The notes beneath the pieces were generated by a model that made no database searches, was not told the DNA's origin, and saw nothing but the letters and a program-made list of their open reading frames with translations. From positions 620,001-684,000 of the forward strand of contig JACDTU010000007.1 of NCBI GenBank assembly GCA_022376465.1: a stretch of 64,000 bases of DNA, read 5' to 3'. The position numbers and the translations under genes were made by a program. Every line of letters starts with the position of its first letter. Within the stretch, counting starts at the first letter, position 1. This DNA comes from Cubamyces lactineus (Eukaryota > Basidiomycota > Agaricomycetes > Polyporales > Polyporaceae). Positions 36,030 to 47,682 of the stretch are shown here, piece after piece.

Positions 36030-37683
36030 TTACTTGCGCTTGGACTTCTTCGGCCTGTAGTTATCGTCTGAATCTATGTCGTCGTCTTCATCATGCCGGG
36101 CGCGGGCGCCCTTTCCCCTTCTGCTAGAACTTGCCTTGGCAGGCCTGGGTTCATTGTCGTTGTCCTCCATCCGGTTCAAGAAGTTCCACAGTTCACTGAT
36201 GATATCGTTGCGCATCCGGATGTCCTGGAACTTATTACGGATGTAGCTGCGCATCTGGTAGATCGCGGTGGCTTGATCCTCGTAAGACCAGTCTCGCAGT
36301 ACGAAAAGGAGGACGCCTGCAATTACGCGGGATCAAACCGATTAGATGGATTTGTAGTATGAGGTTCTACTCACCAGTGAAGACGAATTCTGCGGGCGAG
36401 ACGCGCTTCTTGATGTTCTTGAACGCCTGGTTGAGGTCTTCCGTGTGCGCGATATGCCAAAACCTGGTGAGCACGTCCCGCATCCGGTTGCGGAAGTCTT
36501 GCCCGGGCTCATCCGAGCGCTGTAGCCATGTCTCTAGATTCTTTGCATTCGGCTGAGCATGCTCGGGGTACTTGTCGCAACAGTACACGAGCTGCGCGAT
36601 GAGTTGGAAGTCACGCCCGCGTCCTACGTCGACGTCAATCTGGCGCGTCAGGCCGTCTTCCCTCAAGATGAAGCGAGCTTCAAGCTCCGAGATCCATTCC
36701 TGCCATGGTGAGTTGATAGCCTGCAGCTTCTCTGTGGTGTAGCCGATATGGGTTTCGGTATATCGCGAGAATGCGCACTACACGTACCTGCTGCTGTAAG
36801 CGGCATCCCTAGTTGCACCCGCTGGAAGATATCGCGCTCCAGTGTCTTCGACAAATGATAATATTCGACTATCCGGTTATTCACTTTCAATGTTCCATAG
36901 CTCATATAAAGTCGTATTGTACTAACCACAGGTGATCGTCTTGTTTGCGAAATCCTTTTTCCACTTTGTTGGCACCTCCGTACGTTTGCCTTTCTGGGAG
37001 CTTGCACAGGTATACCAATAACTCTTGCCGGTTTTCCAGTGCTTGTCTGAGAGGGGTTATGACGCAGAACACTGGGCACATTTCACTATGACTTACAAGG
37101 GATCTGTGGTATATCAGGGTGAGTATGTCGAAAGGAATCATGCCGTGAACGGAGTAGAGTCATTGTGCGAGTGAACCGAGGCACAACGCATTTCGCACTT
37201 AGAAGCTGCACATGTGCATGAGAGGGCGTGACTTACTTGACCGTCAAAGAATTTCTGAATGGAGGTGAGCCGCTGCTTGCCATCCACACAACACCGTACT
37301 TCCTCTCCGTTCTCGTCATGGTATACAGCGAACACAACCGGTGGGACGTAGTAGTTCCGCCATATGGAGTCGAGCACTTTGATCTGCTTGATTTCCGGCC
37401 ATACGACATCTAGGACGCGCTGAGATGCGGGAGCACCCTTCCAGACCATAGAGCTTACCTCGTTGGTAAGGGGGGTTCAGGTCAATGACCCCCTCGTGTA
37501 TCAGAGCTAGTTATAGCGTTGTGAGCACCTATACCGCTGATATGCGCATTGGCACGTACTGTGTAGTTGTTGGGTGGTATAGAGCTTGGCGGTGGGTGCG
37601 GAGAGACGCGGTCCGAGGTCAAACTCGCCATTATCGTCATCTTCGTCGTCGTACAGCTCATCTTTCTCATAGTCAGAGTCCAT
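36030..37683 (-). CDS. DUF262 (ParB/GmrSD-like) protein
   Basis: Eight minus-strand exons: 37560-37683, 37459-37506, 37237-37409, 37097-37103, 36927-37046, 36788-36868, 36375-36731 and 36030-36316. Product 398 residues. Exon 4 is only 7 nt (ATCCCTT) and supplies IP plus the first base of Tyr in FFDGQIPY; without it the frame fails. Acidic N-terminus (1-23), then the DUF262 signature: NPPYQRDVVW (52-61) and VDGKQRLTSI (99-108), matching the YQR and DGQQR motifs of ParB-type and GmrSD nucleases. A helical region follows, then a C-terminus of alternating acidic and basic patches ending KKSKRK, a likely nuclear signal. DUF262 proteins are conserved in agaricomycetes but uncharacterised. The gene is divergent from the NIPA gene. 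Confidence 0.88.
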
Positions 37684-37984
37684 GGTTATAGTCAGTCAAA
37701 CGCGACGGTCAGAGACAATCCTTAGGCAGGAAGTAAGGTGGGAGAGCGAAGGGAAGGTGCATTCAGGCCCCGCGCGCGCGTGTCTGCAGCAGTCTCGTCG
37801 GGGATCGCGACGTTGTTCATGGGCGCCTATAACCGGCAAATCCCGGCGCCATCGACGTATGGGCGCCTGTGCACGTCGTCGAGCTGTGTCGCCGACTTCG
37901 CCGCACACGACGACGGCAATCTCTCCGGTCTCGCGTTTTACCTTACCATATCTTGTCTTAGACCCAACCACTACATGACCTTGC
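37684..37984. promoter_or_regulatory. Bidirectional promoter between DUF262 and NIPA genes
   Basis: Only 301 bp separate the two divergent start codons, so both promoters and leaders must fit here. No TATA box is obvious. A CGCGCGCG run lies near 37770-37778. Confidence 0.6.
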
Positions 37985-39994
37985 ATGGAATCCGCTACCC
38001 TCACCTCTACATCTATCTTGGACTCTCCCACAATAGTGCCCGAAGCACCTCTCGATGATCCAGTGCCTGCGCACCACGCCAGCCCCGTTGTGGCTTTCAT
38101 TATCGGACTCGCTATAATCACGCTCGCCTCGATCCTTAATGCTGCTGGGTTGAATTTGACGAAGCTAGACCATGTGAGATCCATACCTTTCGGTCTTCAT
38201 TCCAGCTATTGACCCTCCCCAGGTCCGGACGAGCGCAATACCCAAGTCTGCACGGCGACGGGAGTTCCTACGACCATTATGGCTACTCGGCATGATATTA
38301 TACATGTGAGCTTTCGTGTACACAGGCATGATAGGTTTGCTAACATGTTATAGCCTCTCACAACTAATTGGAAGCACATTGGCCCTCGAATACATGCGTG
38401 CTGGCGAGTACCACATGGTATCCACAAGAGAAAGTATGCTTACCCCCCTTCAGAATACGTCGCACCCCTAGGATCTACCTCCCTAATATTTAATTTCCTG
38501 TTCGCCAAATTCCTCGTCAATACCCCTGTGATGAGAAACGACATTTATGTGCGTGTTGTAGTTCTCTCACAGTGCCTAGGAAATGCTGACGACCTGCTCC
38601 AGGGTACAATCATAGTCATTGTCGGCGTCATCGGCATAGTTGCATTCGGCTCCATCAATAGCGGACTTGGTACTGAAACGGACGCTCATCATCTTACATA
38701 CCTCTGGACTCGCGGGAACTGGCTGGCATATTTCTTCTTCATGGCATTCGCTCTCATCTTCCTCTACATCTTCACCTCCCAACTCGATCAAGTGCTCACT
38801 GCGCGTGGGGATCTGCACGCAGAACCATTTTCTGGAATGCGTGCGCGTGCAGCGACCTTGCCCTCCGCCTCTACTTACGTCGGAAGAGTGATGGCATTCT
38901 GGGAGAATGCTATGTTATGGACGAGAGAGAAGCTCGAGCTCTGGACCGCAGCACATGATGACAAGCGCATCGCTTGGACATTGGGTATCGGATGGGCTTG
39001 CTGCGGAGGTGGACTTGCTGGAGGCTGTCTTGTCTTCGCTAAAGCAGCGTAAGCATCTCCCTTTGTCTATTCAACCATTCGATGTATGACTCATTCTGCC
39101 TGTAGCGTCAAGCTCATTTCGGGCGCCATGTCGCACGAAAACACGGGCAACCAGTTCGGCCATGCTTCGGTTGTGTTCACGTTCATTCTACTCGCAGTGA
39201 CAGCTGTTTGCCAAATCATCTGTCTCAACAAGGGGCTGGCGATATACGACTCAACTCTAGTTGTCCCTGTGTTCTACGGTGTCTACACCGGGCTTGGGTG
39301 CGTGACTTCTCATTAATGTCAGGGATTCTGGGCTGACAGATTAACAGGTTCCTAGACTCTTTGGTACATCATTTGCGGCGTCTGCTATTGATTGCTATCG
39401 CTGACTGCTTCCCAGATCTTCAACGACGAGGTCGACGCATATCAATCATGGACATTGTTCTTCATCTTCGTTTCGATGATTGTTCTCGTCTCCGGCGTAG
39501 TCCTGCTGACTTACAAGAAACCCGATGACAAGGCTAGTGCACCTTCGGCCGTGCCACTATCGGCTCGTGGACGCCGTACACCCAAGAAGGGCGGGCCAAG
39601 TCTCGGGGATGAAGAAGAGGCACTACACGATCTCGAAGAGGGCGATGAGGGAGACGTCATGTGGCAACTCGGTGAAGCTAGCGACGACGAAGAAGACGGC
39701 ACGCGCTCTCCACGCCCAACATCGCCACGTCCGCAGGGCTCGCCACGAGTACAGCGGCGCGCGTCTGGCCTGAAACTGGGCATGGGGTCAGGTCGCAGTA
39801 GAAGCCCCAGACCCCGACAACGCGGCGAGGGCGAGCACGAGAGCATGCTGGCCGACCACGAAGCGGAGGAGGACGAAGCGAGACAATCGACGTCGTCAGA
39901 CGCGACGCTCGCGAGGCCGGATACAGCAACATTTGCGGACGATGATGGGTTTGGGCCGTGGAAGAGCCATGAGAGCAGGAAGTTGGACGAGTAG
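37985..39994 (+). CDS. NIPA-type magnesium transporter
   Basis: Eight exons (37985-38173, 38223-38305, 38354-38403, 38454-38548, 38603-39048, 39106-39297, 39348-39363, 39416-39994) encode 549 residues. Intron 3 appears to be GC-AG (donor G/GCGAGT at 38404): only this keeps the conserved EYMRAEYVAPLGS in frame. Exon 7 is 16 nt. The core holds eight or nine membrane helices in the DMT-like NIPA fold (PF05653): VVAFIIGLAIITLASILNAA, GTIIVIVGVIGIVAFGS, ICLNKGLAIYDSTLVVPVFY and the final LFFIFVSMIVLVSGVVLLTY. A loop of about 100 residues separates the halves. The C-terminal 150 residues form an acidic, Ser/Pro/Arg-rich cytosolic tail. Human NIPA proteins carry Mg2+; substrate here follows from family only. 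Confidence 0.92.
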
Positions 39995-40809
39995 GTGAGA
40001 TGTGGATTCACGCAGCCTATCAGTCGTGTACCGTGTCCTCGGACATGGAATAGCAGATCCAATCTTCTCGGTGTGGGACGACCTGGAGCGGGCCGCGCTG
40101 GCGCCGTACAACAAACCTCGCAACAACTCGACACGGTCAGTTTCGAAGATAGACTGAATACTCCACCATCATCTCTCATCCACCCGTTCAACTTCAACGT
40201 CTCGGGAGGGGCTTTCCGTTTTCCTCGTCATTTCCGCGTGGTCCCATGGCACACGCTGAATGGAACTGCGTCCGTTCTTCATCCTTGACAAGTACCGACA
40301 TACGGCGTAACCGCTCTCGGATGCGACAACGTTTGCTCGGGGCTCTATACTTAGAGTTATGGCGGGTCAATTGCGGAAAAAGACGAAGATGCGGGGTATG
40401 GGGCTCGGGGTCCGCATCCTCGCGACAATTTCGCCGATATGACTTCTTAACCAGTCTTTCTCGGACACGTGCTCCATGCGCGTTGCGTTTGCCAACCTAA
40501 CGCCCTTACCCTCGCAGAGAGGGCTTCTGCGCATGATCATACGCGTGGCCACTGTAGTCTGGCTGGCGGAATGACATTCGTTGTTCTCTGCTGGCGGGGC
40601 TTTCGCGGCTGAATGAGCTGGTGGGTCCTCCGCTATGACACCGACGGCTCTTTCAGCCGTGATGGCACCATGTTGTCTGTAGGTCAGATGTGTATGAGTG
40701 CTCATAACGGCAGGTTGAGGTTGTCAGGTTCTCCGGGTATATAGGCTCGGTTCACTTCATGCTAACCCTCGACGCCTTCGACCCAACACTCAGGAGTCAA
40801 TTGCGGGAG
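39995..40809. other. Intergenic, esterase promoter side
   Basis: No gene supported. Contains the TATA box of the esterase gene at 40738-40743. Confidence 0.5.
40738..40743 (+). promoter_or_regulatory. TATA box of the esterase gene
   Basis: TATATA 67 bp upstream of the esterase start codon, after a CCGGG. Confidence 0.6.
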
Positions 40810-42231
40810 ATGTTCGCGTTCGCAAGTATACTCAGCTTCGTCGCGCTTGCTGGCCTCGTCGCCGGACAGTCCGCAGAGTGGGGTCAATGTGGAGGCATAG
40901 GCTGGACTGGCCCCACGACATGCGGTCAGTCATCCTAATGCTTATGCTCAGAGTCTGGTCTAGTCATCTTACTGACATGTCCGACTTGCAGTGGCTGGGA
41001 CGACCTGTGTTGAGCTCAACGCCTACTACTCACAATGCCAACCCGGCGCTGCCCCTCCCCCGCCAACCAGCTCCAACCCGGGTTCTCCTACCAGCACCAC
41101 GCCGCCGACGAGCACCGCTCCCGCGGGCCCCGGTCTGAGCTCAATCCCCGCATCGACGCTACACCAGATCACGAACTTCGGTGACAACCCGAACAACATT
41201 GGCATGTTCGTGTACAAGCCCGCACGGGTCGCGTCGAACCCTCCGCTGATTGTTGCGAGCCATTGTGCGTTACTCCTCTTCACAACGACGTGGTCCGTGG
41301 TGACTGATATTGTCCGGGTTCTGTTCACAGACTGCTCCGGTACCGCTCAGGCGTACTACACAGGCTCCAAGTTCGCTCAGCTTGCTGAGACGTACGGTTA
41401 CGTCGTACTCTACCCCAACTCCGTGAGCACCTCTTCTATCTCTATCTTTGACTTCATAGGCTATATGCTAAACATCCTCGCCACTTTAGCCCCACTCTGG
41501 CACTTGCTGGGACGTCTCCTCCGACGAGACGCTCACGCACAACGGCGGCAGCGACTCCCTCGGGATCGCGTCGGCGGCACGCTACGCGATCGCGAACTGG
41601 GGCGTCGACCCCAACCGCGTCTTCGCCGTCGGCACGTCCTCGGGCGCGATGATGACCAGCGTGCTCGCGGGTGCGTACCCCGACATCTTCAAGGCGGGCA
41701 TCGTCGACTCCGGTGTTGCGTTTGGCTGCTTCGCCGTCCCCGGCCAGCCTGAGGACAGCTGGAACTCGCAATGCTCGGAGGGCCAGCTCATCTTGACCGG
41801 CCAACAGTGGGTATGTAGATCGTTTCACCATAGTGTGAGAGCATATGTTGATCGTATATGCGTCTTCTCAGGCTCAGAAGGTCTACAACGCGTACCCTGG
41901 CTACACCGGCGCTCGCCCCAAGATGCAAGTCTGGCACGGAACTGCGTACGTTCCCTTCGTCTGCAAATAGTCTCTGACGCCGACTGATGACGAACTCTTG
42001 GATAGCGACACCACGCTCTACCCCCAGAACTTCTTCGAGGAGGTCAAGCAGTGGACGACCGTCTTCGGGTACCCGAGCACCCCCATCTCGAACGTGTCCG
42101 AGCCGTACCTGCCCGCCGGGTACTCGAACGCGACCTTCGGCCCCATGTTCCAGGCGATCTTGGCGCAGGGTGTCGGCCACACCGTGCCTCTGTTCGAGCA
42201 GCAGTACTTGCAATTCTTGGGCATCGCGTAA
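40810..42231 (+). CDS. Secreted CE1 esterase with N-terminal CBM1 (acetylxylan/feruloyl esterase)
   Basis: Six exons (40810-40924, 40992-41264, 41331-41422, 41490-41810, 41872-41945, 42006-42231) encode 366 residues. A signal peptide (about 1-19) leads into a complete fungal cellulose-binding module (WGQCGGIGWTGPTTC, then AGTTC and YYSQC; four Cys, aromatic face). A Pro/Ser/Thr linker follows, then a PHB-depolymerase-type esterase. Catalytic parts: oxyanion region SHYCSGTAQAYY, nucleophile elbow GTSSGAMM, Asp in HGTADTTLYPQN and His in GVGHTVP. The blocks NWGVDPNRVFAVGTSSG and WDVSSDETLTHNGG are typical of carbohydrate esterase family 1. It likely removes acetyl or feruloyl groups from xylan at the cell-wall surface. 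Which ester is preferred cannot be read from sequence. Confidence 0.94.
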
Positions 42232-43412
42232 ACGGGAAAAGTGTGCGAGGAGCATGGTCTCTGAGCGTCTTGTGTTCATACATTGTTGTAGAACCATATT
42301 GTGTGTGTGCGAGTATATACCAGTCGCGGTACGTTTCAATTATGGCATGCTTGAAAGCGCCTACTACAGTATGTGGGGTCGCGACAGTGGTGTTAAACTC
42401 GTGGCTTGCATGGTAATATTGAAGTTTCTTCCTACAGAGTTTTGTGTCATACTGTGATATAGTATCGAGAAGCTTGGGAGTGTACCATAGTACGCAAGTC
42501 TCGGAGGGAATCGCGAGCCACATCATGGATGGCAGCCACAGCGGACTTCGAATGCTTGAACAGGATGAGCTGGGAAATCAATCTCACTGTCAAGTCGTAT
42601 CCAACCATGTTGACAGGTGCTACTCGAAGTGATCCAGCTCATGCATACAAACCCACGGCCCCCCAGTACTCGACAATAGCGTCTGGCTGCCGGTAAGGAG
42701 ATAGTAGGCGATCGTTTCAAGCAATCGAGGTATTGATCATGACTCCAACTTCCCTAGACCTTTTTGCAGCCTCAATCTCTGAGACAACCTTCAAGGGCGG
42801 CAGCGTTCCGACATTCTCGATTCCGGCCAACAAAGGCGGGAATGCCGTCTGGTGGCAGACCGATATGCATCACGCACTGCCAGACTGAGCGATTCGGATA
42901 AGCGTGAGAAGACTATCAGTCCCAGGTACGTCGTGGTTGTATTACATTGCAGGTGAAGCTGACAAAGTTCTGTCAGTTACAATGCCAGAAGAACAGCTGT
43001 CAATTGCTACGGTAGGCTCCCTCGCCGCCAGCTCACGATGCTACTGCCCTCCGAGTCTGCATATCGACGTCCACCGTGACACATTATCACCCTAATCGTC
43101 CACTACCCAAGCTACAGTAACCTAGCGAGATGGGGAGTATATGGCCTATGGTAAGCGTTTGCTCAGCATCTTCATCACAGCCGTCTGATGCTGATAAAAC
43201 TGTCCGCACGCGAAGCTAAGACGCCTGTGGCAGAGGCCCGATGCATCCGCCGAAGTGGAGACCCACGAGGGTCCGCCGGCGCTGTCGCAGGTGGATCCAG
43301 GAAAGGATGGCGAACCGGTAAGTGGCATACGAATAATATCCCAGTCGAACGAGCGCAGGGTAAGGATGAAACTCACCGTTGCGGTGATACCCAGCCAAGC
43401 GGACCAGGCAAA
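42232..43412. other. Intergenic, no gene seen
   Basis: No supported feature between the esterase and the HET gene. The frame upstream of 43413 is open back to 43188 but has no ATG or family pattern. Confidence 0.45.
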
Positions 43413-44885
43413 ATGGAACTGCGTCTCATGGTGGAGACAGACTCGGAGCCGGACTCGTCTTCTGGGCCGACCATCGAGGTGGACGGCATATTCTGGACGC
43501 TGAGCGAACCCATACCTGACATCGAGTCCGAACCGCTCACACCCTACCTCTGTGTCTCGTACGTCTGGGGCACAGGGCGCGAACCGAACCCCATCCATCC
43601 TTCTATTTCGATGTCCGACCGCACACTGCGGACGTTCACCGCCGTGGCGCGCGCCTTTCCGGGGAAGCCAATCTGGATCGACGCCTTCTGCGTGCCAGTG
43701 GAGCGCATGGCAAAGCGTGCGACGCTCGAGAGTCTGGGCTTCGTCTTCTCTCGCGCGGAGGCGGTCGTGGCTGTTCTTGCGCCAGAGTCCATCGCAGCCA
43801 TTGAAGACATGAGGGTGTTTATGGCTACCAAGCCCCGGCCTGAGGTCGTGCCGGACGCGCCTCTGGCTGCGCTAGATGCCGACGAGTGGATTCGTAGCGT
43901 GTGGACGTACCAAGAGATCGTCAACAGTAGGCTCTCGTGGTTCGTCAGCGAGGCCCCAGCAGGAACTGCAGCGAAGGCCTTCCAAGACGAGCATGTGCTG
44001 AACATCATAGGCGCATACATGAACCAGTGGGAGGCAATGCCCGGCAAACCGGTCATGGGGATCCGACACGCCTATCCCTATGCTGACAACTTCCAGGAAC
44101 TCCTCCTCGACCTTCAGCTGCGAGCGTACACCTACCGCTCTGCTCTTCAGATCATGTACGGGATGAACCGCCGCGCGTCCGTTGAGCCTGCCAACCAATT
44201 CTACAGCATGCTCGGGGCGTTGACGCAAACCCCTTCCTCTCGTGCAACGAAGCCCACGGTAGAACTCTTGGCAGAGCGGTTCATGGAGCTGTGCGAGGAG
44301 AAAGGCGACTACTCGTTCATCTTTTGTGCCGCACCCCGAGATACGCGACCCGGTCTTCGCTGGAGGCCAATTCCTTGCATGTTCCCCATTATCCTCGCAA
44401 CGCACGTCTCGCAGGGAGAAGGCCTACCCGGGAAACGGGTGGATGACGGGGTCTTGCTGAGCAACGTGCTTGTCCTTCCCATCGCTCGTTCGACCCACTG
44501 CAGTACCGTCTTACCCAACAAGCTGCTTAAGACGTTCATTCGAGACCAATGGCTAGCAATGGCGGCACCATACCTCGGGGTTAACACTGACGGCCCGGAC
44601 GAGACCTTGACGCAATCCGTGTACGAATGCTTGAAGCTCTCGGAGTTCAGCGGAGAAGGAGGCTGGTACATTGGTGAAATCGGCATATTCTACCCTCAGA
44701 ACGAACTGTCTGGCGACGGCGATATCACACTTTGCGTCGTACTGGAGGTCTCTTGGAGGTACGGTGCACCTGCGCTAGCTAGCTTTACGGATAGCGGAGG
44801 AGTACGGCGGTACGTTCCAGGAATCCTGGTGGGGATCGTCAAGGACGCCAAAGCAGAGCGCAGGGAGGATTTTCTCCTGAGTTGA
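43413..44885 (+). CDS. HET-domain protein
   Basis: A single open frame of 490 residues without introns, unlike most neighbours. The heterokaryon-incompatibility domain (PF06985 type) is recognisable: PYLCVSYVWG (44-53), WIDAFCVPVERMAKRATLES (88-107), FSRAEAVVAVLAP (112-124) and the WIRSVWTYQEIVNSRLSWF block (159-177). The C-terminal 300 residues include FYSMLGAL and other basidiomycete-HET patterns but no NACHT, ankyrin or WD repeats, so this is a short HET protein rather than an NLR. In ascomycetes HET proteins trigger death after fusion of unlike hyphae; in basidiomycetes their roles are mostly untested. The start is the first ATG; an upstream 5' exon cannot be excluded. Confidence 0.85.
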   Translation: MELRLMVETDSEPDSSSGPTIEVDGIFWTLSEPIPDIESEPLTPYLCVSYVWGTGREPNPIHPSISMSDRTLRTFTAVARAFPGKPIWIDAFCVPVERMAKRATLESLGFVFSRAEAVVAVLAPESIAAIEDMRVFMATKPRPEVVPDAPLAALDADEWIRSVWTYQEIVNSRLSWFVSEAPAGTAAKAFQDEHVLNIIGAYMNQWEAMPGKPVMGIRHAYPYADNFQELLLDLQLRAYTYRSALQIMYGMNRRASVEPANQFYSMLGALTQTPSSRATKPTVELLAERFMELCEEKGDYSFIFCAAPRDTRPGLRWRPIPCMFPIILATHVSQGEGLPGKRVDDGVLLSNVLVLPIARSTHCSTVLPNKLLKTFIRDQWLAMAAPYLGVNTDGPDETLTQSVYECLKLSEFSGEGGWYIGEIGIFYPQNELSGDGDITLCVVLEVSWRYGAPALASFTDSGGVRRYVPGILVGIVKDAKAERREDFLLS

Positions 44886-45606
44886 TAAACCTACTATATC
44901 GTATATGTAATCGCATGTTATGGTTGCTTTCACGTCTACAGGCTCGTACGCGTCTAGTGATATCCGTTGGATCAGTGAAGGAAGTAGGGCAGAGCACAGG
45001 AGACAATGTGCTCATCCTCGCAGAAACCCTACTCTTCCGTGCGAATAGCCACCAAAACTCTGAGCTGGCGATCTGCATACAATACCAAATGGGCGGCGGC
45101 AAGAGGCTGGGCTCTGGGCTATTTACTCGAAGCTCGCCGTGGCAGTGCTTCAGTATACTGAGAACTTCACTCCTACCACGACTCCCCAAAAGAAGTCTCG
45201 CGCCATTCAGTACCGCCACGAATCCACTATCCCCAAGAGCGCGGGCGTATACGTGTTGATGTTATGACACCATAAGATCAACCCCAGCGCTCTATACGTC
45301 CCCACCGGCATCCAACGGCCAGCCCGTTCCCTTGTTGTTAAGCACGCCGAGGCAGATGCCCGAGGCGCGTAGCAATCGACTCCTCCGTACGCCCGGTGTT
45401 TATGCTGCCGTGCCGGTGCAGGGGTGGCCCATCGAAATCGTATATAGTCCCTAGTCGGCCACGCTTGTGCGATGACCCGACTTCCTACCGCACGATCTTC
45501 ATATTTTCGCTCTGGGCGACTTCCCAGCTGAGCTCCAAGAACTATACTGTACGTCGGGAGCCAGCGAATCCCTGTAGCCTGGCGTGACATCATTCTAGAC
45601 GTCTGT
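44886..45606. other. Intergenic, no gene seen
   Basis: No supported feature; serves as the promoter of the MFS gene. Confidence 0.45.
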
Positions 45607-47682
45607 ATGTCTATCTCCGACTCGACGGCCACCATCGAGGCCATTATCCGCGAGGGCGAGAGCAAGTCCGACGCAGTGGTACAAGACCCGGAGAAGCAAG
45701 CGGCCACTTCAGATGGTTCGGAACCTGAGAACGACGAGCCGCCTTCGGGTTCACAGGATCTGGTGCAGTACGGCCTCGAGCCTCCAGATGGAGGGCTGAA
45801 GGCATGGCTGGTCGTCGCAGGGGTCAGCATTCGGCGCTGATATATTGAGAGGGTGGATACTGACCGTGACTTCTGAATGGGTGCAGTGCGCGGTTGGGTC
45901 GTGCGCGACGTTCGGGTTCGTGAACGCCTGGGGAGTGGGTACTTTCCTTCACGAATAGCATCTACCTCACCGACAAATGGATAGGTGTTCCAAGCTTACT
46001 ACGAGGAGCAAATTCTTGTGGGGACCTCGCCATCTGCGATGTACGCCGTTATCAGGGCCGCCTGTATGTGGATGTATAGGGACAGTGCTAACCTTCACAA
46101 GAGCATGGATAGGTTCTATTCAGGTGCGTGGCCCTCCACATGAAGCCTTCACCCATTCTAACGACGACGAAAATACTGTCACTTACATGTCCCTCTGGCC
46201 TCGACAGTACGCGCTCATCTTCGCCCCCGGCCTCTTCATCGGGCGCATCTTCGACATGGGGTGGACGAAAATCCCGCTCGCAGGCGCGAGCGCGCTCATC
46301 GTCGCCGTCGCCTTCCTCATCGCGGAGTGCACCAAGTACTGGCACTTCCTCCTCTGCCAGGGTATCGCGCTTGGGGTATGTCTCCCTAGCATTTCTCCTA
46401 CCTTTACTGCGGTATCTCAGTGTGGGGTTACAGCTCGCAGGAGGCGTGGCGTTCGGGATGTGCTTGGGCTGTCCGGCACACTGGTTCAAGCGTCGACTCG
46501 GCCTCGCGCTGGGCTTCATGGCCATCGGGTCTAGCATCGGCGGGACGTGCTTCCCTATCGCGGTGAAAAACCTGGTGGAGCAAGTTGGGTACGTCAACCT
46601 ACCTTGATGAGCTCCGAGCCTTGCGGACAGTCCGTCGTTCTCAACGACTCGGGCGGTAGATTCAAGTGGACGATGCGCATCATCGGCTTCATAGAGCTCG
46701 TGCTGCTGTCCTTCATGGTTGCCGTAAGTTACATTCAAGACGGTTGTTGGGGTGAACGTGTCTGGGTCTGACAACAGTCTACGAGCAGACGGTCCAGCGG
46801 CGCCTCCCTCCGCGCAAACGAGGGGGGCCGTTCTTCGACTTTAGCGCATTCAAGCAGCTGCCGTATTTGTTGTACAACTTGGCCACGTTCTTGGTATTTT
46901 TGGGCATATACACGGTAAATGCTCTTGTTCGAATCCTGACGAGAGTATGAGACGATGACCGCTTGGATGCGACGTATACAGGTCTTGACGTACATCGACG
47001 TGAGCGCCGTCGACAGCGGGATAAATGAGGACTACGCGTTCTACCTTGTCGCGATCGCGAATGCCTGCTCGACGGTCGGCCGGCTCTCTGGTGGATACTT
47101 GGCGGACCATCTAGGTGCGTGCCTCCTGTCATTCGTCTCTTCGCAGCAATCGTGAATGACTTGGACTGGCCTGTGTATGATCATGTAAGGCCCGTTAACG
47201 GTGATGACACCTATCACAGCCGTCGGAGGGGTCTTGACGTACATCTGGCCGTTCGCACATAGCGTGGGTGGATATACCGCAGTCGCCGCCATCTACGGGT
47301 ACGCTCCATGCTGGTCTTCTCGCGCTTGACAAGTGTCTAATTTGACCACTTGAACTTTGTCTCCAGGTGCGCGAGCGGCGTGTACGCATCCTTACTCCCA
47401 GCACCCGTCGTGCGGATGGGCGAGACGCACGATATTGGGTTGCGGGTGGGGATGAGCATGACTATCATCGCGATCAGTGCACTTGTTGGGCCGCCCATTT
47501 CTGGCGCGATCAACGCTGCGACGGGCGGATTCAAGTACACCGGGGTCTACGCAGGTAAGCTCGTCGTGCTCGGCCGGTGACAATTTTGCTGAGGGTCAGT
47601 AGGAACGAGTATCATCCTGGGGTGTTGTTTCCTACTTGCCACGAAGGTCGCGTTGCTGGGCGGTCTGAGAGGGAAATTCTGA
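45607..47682 (+). CDS. MFS transporter, monocarboxylate/riboflavin-transporter-like (MCT family)
   Basis: Twelve exons (45607-45822, 45887-45934, 45985-46040, 46102-46123, 46208-46375, 46434-46588, 46660-46723, 46786-46914, 46982-47114, 47190-47298, 47367-47554, 47603-47682) encode 455 residues. The N-terminal 55 residues are acidic and cytosolic. PPDGGLKAWLVVAG is the MCT first-helix signature. Then follow FVNAWGVFQAYYEEQ, IAWIGSIQYALIFAPGLFIG, the MFS loop HWFKRRLGLALGF, the central loop RRLPPRKRGGPFFDF, STVGRLSGGYLADHLG and the C-terminal helices. Two sites are weak: intron 1 has a GTCAGC donor, and intron 7 seems to end in GAG, the only acceptor that keeps the frame. Yeast relatives are Mch proteins such as the riboflavin carrier Mch5. 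The substrate is unknown. Confidence 0.87.
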
